This document shows, one piece after another, positions 42,321 through 52,800 of a stretch of 64,000 nucleotides of DNA (positions are counted from its first letter, which is position 1; each line of letters starts with the position of its first letter). Location of the stretch: the NCBI GenBank assembly GCA_017311185.1, contig JAESUZ010001723.1, positions 2,170,001 through 2,234,000 on the forward strand, given 5' to 3'. The position numbers and the translations under genes are program-made. A model generated the notes under the pieces. The model was not told where the DNA came from. It did not search any database and saw only the letters and a list, made by a program, of their open reading frames with translations. This DNA comes from Proteles cristata cristata (Eukaryota; Chordata; Mammalia; Carnivora; Hyaenidae).

Positions 42321-42710
42321 TAACATTAAAATGTAGCTAAAAAGACGTCTTCAGCAGCAATTGGTGTGCCTACATCCTTTACAATCAGTGTAGCTGGACC
42401 CACTAATTGCATTTAGCCAGCTCCCAAACTTGCACTGCCCTTCCACAATCAACAGAGGAAACGATCCCAACGTCTCTTCCTCTACCTTGAAATAAACCTC
42501 TAGATGGCCCGGGCGGACGCGGCAGGGAGTCTTAGGCTTGCGATCCACCCTGGACTTTGGGTTCCGAGGAGGCATTTGAGCCAGGCCCCACGCAGGAGAA
42601 GGAGGTTCCAAATGAGACAAATCCTGCTCCGGGTGACGCCCCGCCCTCAACTGTGCGAGGATACTGCGCCCAGCCCCGCCTCAGAGTGCCGCAGGCAGCG
42701 GTGAGCGCCG

Positions 42711-42730
42711 ACTACATTTCCCACAATGCA
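42711..42730 (+). promoter_or_regulatory. ZNF143/Staf-type binding motif
   Basis: The sequence ACTACATTTCCCACAATGCA closely follows the long ZNF143 motif (ACTACAnnTCCCAnnATGC), common 0-150 bases upstream of housekeeping transcription starts. It sits in the MON1A CpG island about 150 bases before the uORF ATG at 42863. Confidence 0.75.
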
Positions 42731-42860
42731 CCCCGGGACGGGCAGGGCCGGGACGAGCGACTGGAGCCGGGCCTCCGCCACGAGAGGCCAGCGAGGGCTG
42801 TCTTCCTGGGCCCGCGTCTGGGTGAGGGGCGGTGGGAGGCGACGGTGGCCTGCGCTGTGA
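42726..42860 (+). other. Upstream ORF 1 in MON1A leader region (44 codons)
   Basis: ATG at 42726 overlaps the ZNF143-type motif and runs 44 codons to TGA at 42858. It is transcribed only if transcription starts at or before about 42720, which the motif position makes doubtful. Confidence 0.35.
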
Positions 42861-42862
42861 CC

Positions 42863-42961
42863 ATGTCTGCGTCCGCAGGGGTCCGAGAGTCTGACCTGCG
42901 TCCTCCGGCCGAGCTCGGCTGGACACCTGCGCCCTTCTGGGGGTCCGGCAGAGAGCAGTGA
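42863..42961 (+). other. Upstream ORF 2 in MON1A exon 1 (32 codons)
   Basis: ATG at 42863 has A at -3, runs 32 codons and stops at TGA 42959-42961. It is in the same frame as the main MON1A start once exon 1 is joined to exon 2, so it could not extend the protein while that TGA is present, but could lower translation. Confidence 0.5.
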
Positions 42962-43002
42962 CCGGCAATCTCTGTGCGTCCTGGGCCCCTCCGGAGAAAC
43001 AG
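42863..43002 (+). other. MON1A: MON1A non-coding exon 1 (start approximate)
   Basis: The exon ends at 43002 before a perfect GTGAGT donor. Its start is unknown and may lie anywhere from about 42700. It contains an ATG at 42863 with a short ORF ending at 42961, upstream of the main start. Confidence 0.65.
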
Positions 43003-46000
43003 GTGAGTACGACTGCCAACCCACGTGGCCTGGGGGTACCGAGAGACTGGAGAGCTGTCATCCTTGGAGCCAGGGGCGTGAAGACTGGGAGCCCCTGACA
43101 CCTATGCTCCACTTGAGACAGGAGGACTTAGTCTCTTTGGGGTGCCTTAGCCGGTTGTCCCCCAGCCAGAGAATATAAAAAGTGAGGACCAGAACCCTTC
43201 CTTTAGCTGGCAGAGCAAAGTCCTGTAGGAGGCAGTGGGCTGGTAGGACCCGCCCACCAAGGTATACACATTTCTCCCCACCCCACCCCCAGCAGAATCC
43301 TCTCAAAAATCTGCAGAGGTGACTGTGAGGTGAGCGGGCAACTCCTGGAAGTGTCCTGGGGCTTTGGACTTTGCTCTCAAGGGTGCCCTGACTCAGATAA
43401 CCAGTCTGTCCCTTGTACTGGGAAAGCAACCCTTTCTGGGTTCCAGTTTGCTGGGGGAGGGTGAGCAGCCTTTGTCAGAGAGGGGAGTGGCTACCAAGTA
43501 TGACAAGTACCAGGCCACGCTCACGGAGTAGGCATCCTGCTGAACCAGCTACAGCAGAGCTTCACCAGGGCCCTGTGTGCCACAGACCCATGCATTCTGG
43601 CACCACCCTCTCAGATAGCCCACTCCCAAAAGAGTCAGGGCAGGATGGAACGCTATCCAAGCAGGAAGAGGGAGCAAGAGTCGTAAGAGCCAGTAGGGAG
43701 GGGCTCTTGAAGGTTCTCCCTGCTACAGGGTGGGTGCTGGAGGGAGGGAAGCACACAAGAAGGGTTGATTGAGCCAACATGTTTGGTGACATTGCTTGTA
43801 GGCACAGCAGAACACTTCTAGAGAAAGTAGCATGCCCTAGGGGCTTCTAGAGAGGCTGCCTGAGAAGGAACCCCGAGAGCGCATATGGAACTGGTTCCAG
43901 GAGACCTCTCTCGCTTAACTGCTTCAGGCCTAGTCTCCCAGGAGCTTTAGTCATGCACGTTATGGGATTTACTGTGAGTAAATCCCTGCCTAGTTTCCAG
44001 ACTAAGTGTCCAGAGAACTGTTAGCTTCATCAGGACTTTTGGCTGGATCCCCAGATTGGCCTTGGAGATGCTGAGCTGCTACATGATCTCAGGTAGCAGG
44101 GGAACTATTGTGAAGGAAGCATCCACTAGCCCCAGCCAGCTGATCCTGCCCTCATTTCATGTAGTTACCATGGTGGGTACCAAGAAGCCATGCTGGGTTC
44201 AGTCACCTGAAGTCCACAAGGGATCAGTGGGTAGTAGGCCCCCAGGATGTTGGGTAAGTGCCATAGACCTTTTTTGGGTCTTTGAGCCAGAAGTACAAGG
44301 CCACAGAGCAGGAGCATGTGGCTGAGCAAGGATTCAACTCTGGAGAGACTTCCAGGAGCAGCAGAGAACCAATGGTCTGTACCTGCAATGTCAGGTCCAA
44401 TGAATAGCCAGTAAGCCTGGAGGAACCCCAAGCCTGAGGCCCACAGACATGTCTTTGGCTGGACATCACAGGGGTCACTTCAGGCCAGAAGCTACCCAGG
44501 TACCTTCATGAGGTCAGAATCCAGTTTTCCCAGGCCAGGTCACTCAGGGCCTGGCTCAGGGTAGGCCAACTCTCAAAGGACTGATTTACATGGCAGAGAC
44601 CACTTTTGGTGTATAAGTGCAGCTACATATGGTCTGAATGCTAAGTAAAAATAATCATGATATGTTAATGTCAGTAGCCATTAAGTGTACTAGTGCCTAC
44701 TGTGTGCCAGGGTAAACAAATTACATGGATTATCTCTTAATCCTCCCACAATCCCATGGATCGGTACTATCATTATCCTCATTTTATAGATGAGAAAACT
44801 AAGACTTATGAAACCAAACAAGGTCCATCCAGGTCCCTCTGATTCCAGGACCATTGTTCTTGAGCACTTGACTACTACCAAAAACAAGTCTTCTCCACAG
44901 GCAGGGGTCTCCAGAGGCTGCATTATAACTGGATATTCTTTGAGAATCTTTCACCTTTTCCCTTCCAAAGTTATTTATCTGGAAATATAAAGAGAGAGAG
45001 AGAGAGAGAGAATCCCACGCAAACTCTATGCTGCCAGCACAGAGCCTGACATGGGGCTCAAATACATGAAACCATGAGATCATAGATGACCTGAGCTGAA
45101 ACGAAGAGTCGGACATTAACCAACTGAGCCACCCAGTCACCCCTTTTCCCACTACTTTAAATTTTTAAAAATGCTTTTATTTATATTTGAGAGAGTGAGA
45201 GATAGTATGAGGAGGAACAGAGAGAAAGAATCTGAAGCAGGCTCCAGGCTCCAAGTTGTCAGCACAGAGCCTAACACGGGGCTCAAACCCACAGACCACA
45301 AGATCATGATCTGAGCTGAAGTTGGAAGCCCAAAAGACTGAGCCACCCAGGCACCTCCCCCCCCCATTATTTTAAATGGGAAAAAGTATAATGCTTCCCT
45401 CCTTGACCACAAACCCCCAATTTTCTAAAATGGCGCTAAAACACAAGAAAATATATACCTAGTACATGCCCAGTAAGTTATAGTGTTAGATAGAAAATGC
45501 TGATAACATTCCCTCCTGATCACCAGAGTTTGCTGCTTTGATGCATATCATGGCCTCTTTCAGTACCTGCAACAGGCATGATGCAAGTAAGCCCGTTTTG
45601 TTGCTACTTAGTGGGTGATGTTCTATCCAATTTGGAATGCAATTTGAGGATTTAAATGTACATCACTTGTTTAAAATATAGATTGGGTTTTGACGATGTA
45701 AATATGCATTTTTCTACATAAATATAAGCTGAATCAATACAAGTTTGTTGTATTAGTTATCTATTCGCTGTGTAACAAATTACCCCAAAACTTAGCAGCT
45801 TAAAACAACAATAAATATTTATTATCTCATGCAGTTCCCGTGGGTATTGGGGAGAAATTTGGGAGCAGCTTTGCTGGATGGTTCAGGATCAGATTCTCTC
45901 ATGAAGTTGCAAATACCTAAAGGCTTGACTGGGGCTAAAGGATTGCTCACTCACATGACTGGCACATTTGGTACTGGCTGTTTGCAGGTCTCAGTTTCTT

Positions 46001-46751
46001 GCCATGAGGTTCTCTCTGTAGACAGCTGCTCGAGTAGCCTCACAATATGGCTGTGGCCTCCATCCAAGACAGCAGGGCAGAAGCCACAGTGTCTTTTATG
46101 ACCTAGCCTCAGAAATCACACATTGTCATTTTCACATTATCCTATTGGTTACATAACTGCTCAGTGTGGGAGGGGAGTCTGCAAAGGCATGAACACTAGA
46201 AATTGAGGATCACTAGGGACCGGCTTGAAAGCTGCCTACCACAGTTGGGTATTAAAAACCAAAAGGAATTCTATAGGGAAAATATTAACTAGAGAGACAT
46301 TTTGCTGTGTGTGCCTGTATTCACAAGTACAGGTAACAGGATTTGCTCGTGATTTGATATATAAGGTGTGAGGAAAAGAGACGACCCCAAGATTTTTTTC
46401 TGAAAAACTGAAAGGATGACATTGTCTTTCACTGAGATGGGAAAAAACTCTGGGAGGAGTAAATTCTTAAGAGAATAATCAGGAACTCAGTTTTGGACAT
46501 ATTACTTTGATATACTGTAAGACATCAAGTAGATAGTTAAATGTGTGTGCCTCTAGAAGTCAGAAGAGAGATTGGGGCTGGAAATAAAAATTGAAATCAC
46601 TAATGTATCAGAGGAGTTTAAAACCATGCGTCATCTGGTTGGCTCAGTTGGTTAAGCATCCGATTCTTGATACTAGCTCAGGTATGAGCTCACATTTATG
46701 AGTTCGAGCCCCATGTCAGGCTCTGCACTGGTAGTGTGAAGCCTACTTGGG

Positions 46752-46805
<54 letters not shown>

Positions 46806-49800
46806 CTCCCTCTCCCTCTTAAAATAAACATTTAAAAAAATAATAAACGCACAAGACTGAATAAGATCACCAATGGATTGAATGAAGACAGAGAAGAAAT
46901 CCACAGGCTGAAATCTGGGTCCCCTAACTGTAAGAAGAACTGCAAAAAGGACTTAGCAGGAATGGTCTATGAGGTAGGTGGAGAACCAAGAAAGGAGGGT
47001 GTACAAGAAGAAAAGTGTTTTAAGAGAGAGGAAATCATCAAATATATATCCATTATTGCTACCGAGTGAGGTGAGAGGATCAACTAACAACCTTGATGGG
47101 AGCAGCGTTGCTGGAGTAATGGAGGCACAAGTCCAGTTGGAATGGCTTTAAGAATGAGTAAGAGAGGGGTACCTCGCTGGCTCAATCAGTAGAGTATGCA
47201 ACTCTTGATTTTGGAGTTGCGAGTTCGATACCCACATTAGGTGTAGAGCTACTTAAAAAAAAAAGTGGGAGAAGTGGAGAGGCTGTGGCAGATGTACTTC
47301 TTGATTACCGGATACCCGTGAGCTCCCCACATTTCCCAGTTCCTCTGGCCATGTGATTACTTCTGGCCAATCTATTTCTGGCCAATCTGGGCTTTGAAGT
47401 ATTTAAGAGCTGGCACATGGCCTTCCTGCCCAATCTTTCACTGTCCAGTGATATGGGAAAGGCATATATTCCAGATGGCAGAGCTATGAGATGCGAGTAC
47501 CCTGGATTCCTGAATCACTGCTTGGAAGGGAGCTGAACTGCTACCAGACCCATGGTAAATTTTGTGTGAGCGAAAAATAAGCCTTTATGTGTGAAGCCTT
47601 TACAATTTTGGCATTCATTTGTTACACAGCATAGCCTAGTCTACTAATTATACTCCATGTATTATTTACTATTTTGAGGTCTGTTTGTTTTATAAAGAGC
47701 AGCCAAAAAAAATGGGGTAGAAACTAGAAGGGAATGTAGAGTTGGGGGGGGGGATTCTCTTAACTTTTTAACTGAAATAATACAAACATAAAGTTCACAA
47801 ATCATAAGTACAGCTCAGTGAATTATAACGAGTGAACACACCCGAAGGAAGGTGTTTTGAAAATGGAGGAAGCGTCAGCATTTTGGTACAGGGTGGGAGA
47901 GAAGGGGAAACAAATGACCTGGGGGATTGAGAAGGACAGCTGTTGAAGCCATGTGCTTGTGCTCAAGGGCAAAAGGGACTGCAGTGGGGGAGTTTGCTCC
48001 CAGTGAAGCAAAGACAGCTCATCTTCAGTGAGAAGGAAGGCAGAGTCTGGCAGGTGAGACGAGGTGGTGGTGGGAATCTTGGAAGTTCTCTTTTGCTGAC
48101 TTCTGCTCCCTCAGTGATATCATGGATCGTGATCTATGAGTGAGCGTGGGAGAAGTAAGTGATGGAAGTCTGAGAAGAGAGAAGGTGTGAACTTATTGAC
48201 TAAGGGAATGGGAAAGTGAGTCGACATAGAAATGTAGTAATTTGAAGCAATGGTTCTGGACCTACTCCCCGGAAAGAAGCACATAGTAGTCCAGGTCTCC
48301 ATCCAGGGAGTCAGGTCCAGAAGGCTTGGCCAGAACCCTGGGACTGTCAGTAGCAGCTTGCCCTCTGCCTGGATACAGACAGACTCGTCTGTCTCTCTGG
48401 GGACACTCCATCTTCACATAGCAGTGCAGACCCCAATCTCGCTTTTAGGTTAGCTTGTGAAATCATGCTGTGCGAGGTTCTCATGCGACCTGTATCTTGC
48501 TAAAAGACCTAGGCACGGCCTAGTTATGGTAGCACCCACTGTCCCAGCCTCTGTGGTGTTACAGTGCTTGTTTAGCCTGTTTGGGATTACTCCTCTTGGT
48601 CTCTGTTTCTGAGCAGACCTTTCTGAACTGGTAGCTGTTGAGGGCAAGTAGCCTTTTAGTTACTCTGGCCCTCTGTCAGACAAGGTGGCCCATGCCTTGG
48701 TCCTCTGGGTTCTGACTCACGCTAGGAAGCTTCACTCTTTTTTTCTTTTTTTTTTTTTTAATGTTTTATTTATTTCTGAGAGAGAGAAAGACAGCATGAG
48801 CAGGGGAGGGTCAGATAGAGAGGGAGATACAGAATCCAAAACAGGCTCCAGGCTCTGAGCTAGCTGTCAGCACAGAGCCCAATGTGGGGCTCGAACCCAG
48901 GAACCGTGAGATCATGACCTGAGCCGAAGTCGGACGCTTAACCGACTGAGCCACCCAGGTACCCCTAGGAAGCTTCACTCTTGACTGTCCTAATGGATGA
49001 GGTTAGTGACCTAGAAAATCCCCAAAGGTAGATGTTCCCCCAAATTATCTTTCTTTGGTCCTACTCTAAGCAGGGTGCTACTATTGGCCAGTGGTGCCCA
49101 AATTTCACTTGTTCTGTGATGCTCCAGGTTTGGTGCAAGAGTGGCCACCAGGCTTCCCTGTCTGCTTTGCCCATTGAATTTCTGCAAAAGATGCATTTGA
49201 GAAAGGATTCCATAGCTTAGAACAAAGATGACCAAACAAACAAACAAACGAACAAAACCCCAAAAAACTTGAAAGTCAGTTCTTTGGTTATATACAGAAA
49301 CTGCCTGATAGGAGCTCTGGTGGGATGAGGATAAGGGGTCTGAGAGAGTGTCCTTGGACACAGGCAACCTGGGAACACACAAACAAGAGTGATGGGGATG
49401 CTGTCTCTTTTGTGGAGCTAGTAAGAAACAAGGCTTCATTTATTCCCTAGGACTCTGCCCTAGGAGGCCAGGGACAGGGTCTACTTTGCTCACACTAACA
49501 CCAGTCCTTCCCAGGCCCTTGGCCTGCCTGCATGACTTCTTCATAAGTCTCTGACTGGTCTTTGCAGTCCTCTCGCCTATCTAACCAGATTTGTCTTCAC
49601 GAAAGGGTCAGTGCCTCAATGGAAACCCTCCCCTGTGAATGTATTTTGCCTGCCAAATGAAAGTGCTTCAGCCTGCCATTCAGGGGCCCTTAGAGGTGAC
49701 TCCCAGTGAGACATCCAACTTCGTTATCCTTGTCATCCACTCATCGCCACCTCCACTTGGCCCTGAGGCTGCCAAAGGACTAGGAGATCAAGCTGAGTCT

Positions 49801-52800
49801 GTTCTGGCATTCAGGTGGGCACTGACAACTGTTACGTCTATAGTTGTACAGCTGTATAGTTGTAAGGCAAGCCATGGTGCCAAATTCAGAAAGTACAAAA
49901 GTGTACTCAGAAAAAAGCAAGCCTGAAGGCAAGCCTGTTTGCTCTTTCTTTGCAAATGCTTAGATATTCAGAAAGAACTATTGGTCATTTCAGTTTTGAA
50001 TGAGGAAATGTTCATGGTAGGATGTGTAGTGAAAGATACCAGGGTACAGAATTGTTTCAATTCCCAGCTCCCAGTGCTTCCACCCTGTTGTAACATTGGG
50101 CAAGGTATTTACTCTCTCAGCCTCAGTCACTTTATCTATAGAGCCAGCCTGAGACAGGAGCACCTGTCGCAGAGTGCAGTGATCAGGCTTAGATAACTGT
50201 GTCCACTTACACTTCTTAGCATACTACCTTGGTGCTCAGTGGGTGTTAACTGCTGTTATCAGTTTGTAAAACAAACAAAAAATTATTTACATTTTATGTG
50301 CAGTCAAAAAAAAAAAACCTAGAGGGGCGCCTGGGTGGCTTAGTCAGTTAGGCGTTTGACTTCAACTCAGGTCATGATCTTGTGGTTTGTGAGTTGAAGG
50401 CCCACCTTGGGCTCTGTGCTGACAGCTCAGAGCCTGCAGCCTGCTTTGGATTCTGTGTCTCCCCCTCTCTCTTTGCTCCTCCCCTGTTCTCTCTCTTTCT
50501 CTCTCTCTCTCTCAAAAATAAACATTAAAAAAACTTTTTTAAAAACTGGAAAGAAATGCACCAAAATGTGAACAGTGAAAGATCCTGAATGGCAGGGAAA
50601 TGGTGACATTTCTTTCTTTATCCTTTTTTGTATTTTCCAAGTTTTCTACAATGAATAGGTACAATGAATTCTTCCTTTTCTATTTAGAAAAAGAACATCA
50701 TACCTCAGTTTTTAGAGGGGAATACTCAGAACCCATTCCCCAGAGGTTTGAGCTAGCTGGATCTTGGCGAGGGATGCTTCCTGTACTAACCACTGTTGCT
50801 GTACTGGCAGTGACCCCTGCCAACAGCACCTCCCTCCTTACCCTTGACACTGCCTTTGTTTGCCCCACAGGAGAGCCCAAGGGATGGCTGCTGACATGGA
50901 GAGGAACAGGAGCAGCGAATGCCCTGATGGCACCCTGGCCCCTTCTGATGGGCAGAGTATGGAGAGAGCTGAGAGCCCCACACCAGGACTGGCTCAGGGA
51001 ATGGAGCCAGGTATGGGCAGGGTGTGCAGCTCCAGGCAGATGACAGTGAGAGCAGCCTCCAGGGCAACTGGGATTCCCACCAAGTCTTTCATTCCCACTC
51101 ACTCATCCACTTGTCCAGTCACTCGTGGGCAGTTTGTCAGGTGCTGGGGATACTGCAGGGCACCAGGCTCGGTCTGTGTCTGGCCTTCCTCTCCACTTCA
51201 TGTTGGGCTACTCAGCCTGTGCTGTCTGGCTGCGAGCATGGGTTCTCCTCCTGTTCCCTGGGTCTACTGTGTGCCTTCCTGGCTCCTTTTCCCTCCCTCA
51301 GCTCTCAGCTTAAATGTCACCTCTGCACGAGTTAGGCCTGCCTGCTCTGACCATGCTCTATATAGGACAGTAGTTATTTTGTCATTTTATTTGTTTCTTT
51401 TATTTTTATTTTGTCATTTTATTTGTTTATTGCCCATCTCTCATCCACAAGATTGTGAGCTTTTTGAGCACAGAGTAGTTGTATTCCAAATGCCTAGTAT
51501 GGTACCTAATTCATCATAGAGGGTCAAAAATACATCTATTGAATTATTCTGTCAAAAAAAAAAAAATCAGTAGAGAAAGACTGACATGGTCCCTGCCCTA
51601 GGGGAGCCACTCCTGGGCCAGTGGAGTGAGTTAGGAACTATGGTTTGAACAGGGTCAGGGAAACTGCTCACAGGGAGAGAGAGTCACTGCGCAGAGGAGG
51701 TATTCCATGCACAGGGCAAGGTGCTGGGCACACAGCAGTGAACAACCACCTTGCTGTCCCTCAGGAGGAATCCCACTGTAGTTGGGGAGAAGGATAATAA
51801 CTGACTAGTGGTACAAGAGAAATCAAAGAGAGAGAAATGCTAGAGTGCCCCGGCTTGGAGGTCAGGTGAGGAGGTAACTAATGTCTTTGCTGAGAGCTGA
51901 AGTGTGCCAAGGAGCTGGCCATGAGAGGAGGTGGGAGTGCTTTCCAGACAGAGGGAACAGCAGGTGCAGAGGCCCTGAGGTAGGTGGGGGCATGTTGAGG
52001 GTGTCAAAAGAGCAGGTGGATGAAAGTCAGTGTGACTGGACTGGGTAAGGGCTGTGAGATGAGAACGTGAGAAGCAAGTTATTCCCGCAGCCATGAGGGG
52101 TTTGGGTTTTATTGCCAATGCGATGGGAGGAAACTGGTGGGCTGTAAGATTCAGGGACCCATAACTTGTAGCAGGCAGCAGCAGGAGGGAACAGTGGCTA
52201 GTCTCTCCGGGACAGGTGGCAAAGCTAGAGTGCCATATTACGCATCTTGCTGGTAAGATGGTCTGCCAGTGGCTATTGCTCTAAGCACCAGTGCTTTTGG
52301 CTGGCAGGTGCCGGGCAGGAGGGTGCCATGTTCGTCCATGCACGTTCCTATGAGGACCTGACTGAATCGGAGGATGGGGCAGCTTCTGGGGACAGCCCTA
52401 AGGAGGGTGTTGGGGGTCCTCCACCACTGCCTACAGACATGCGACAGATCAGCCAGGACTTCAGCGAGCTGAGCACCCAACTGACGGGTGTGGCCCGAGA
52501 CCTGCAGGAGGAGATGCTGCCAGGAAGCTCTGAGGACTGGCCAGAGCCTTCAGGGGCAGCTGGCCGGCCAGCCACAGAAACCCCCAGGGAGGGCACAGGC
52601 GAGGGGGATGAGGAGGAGGCTGCTGAGGCATGGCGACTGCACCAGAAGCACGTCTTCGTGCTGAGCGAGGCGGGGAAGCCTGTGTACTCCCGCTATGGGT
52701 CAGAGGAGGCACTTTCCAGCACCATGGGTGTCATGGTGGCCCTGGTGTCCTTCTTGGAGGCAGACAAGAACGCCATCCGTTCTATCCACGCAGGTGAGCC

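Larger units (their letters stand above)
36600..42480. other. Spacer between RBM6 and MON1A promoters
   Basis: No gene. 36.6-37.15 and 38.3-39.48 kb show nothing named; between and after lie an ancient repeat (37.17-37.87), a MIR (38.04-38.26), a Tigger-type element (39480-40151), and SINEs from 40.4 kb. Confidence 0.7.
42480..43020 (+). promoter_or_regulatory. MON1A: CpG island promoter of MON1A
   Basis: CpG-dense, TATA-less stretch around exon 1, bounded on both sides by CpG-poor DNA and starting shortly after a MER5-like repeat. It lies upstream of the exon 1 donor. Confidence 0.78.
46260..47110 (+). repeat. Ancient interspersed repeat, late body, split by a SINE
   Basis: Blocks TCACTGAGATGGGAAAAAAC, CAGTTTTGGACATATTACTT and the end part AGGAAAGGAGGGTGT-like after the SINE 46626-46848. 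Confidence 0.55.
43003..50870 (+). other. MON1A: MON1A intron 1
   Basis: 7.9 kb. 43.0-44.69 kb and 48.98-50.05 kb show no recognised element. Between lie a MIR (44.69-44.85), SINEs, an LTR-like repeat (45.75-46.25) and ancient repeats (46.25-47.11, 47.30-47.66). Confidence 0.75.

Noticed and set aside
42504..43112. Overlapping long frames on both strands at the MON1A CpG island
   Set aside because: Stops are rare in GC-rich DNA; none resembles a known protein apart from the short uORFs mentioned.
28..50540. tRNA-like heads of the SINEs as tRNA genes
   Set aside because: They keep degraded A and B boxes but have no full cloverleaf 3' half and run into SINE bodies with CT runs and A tails.
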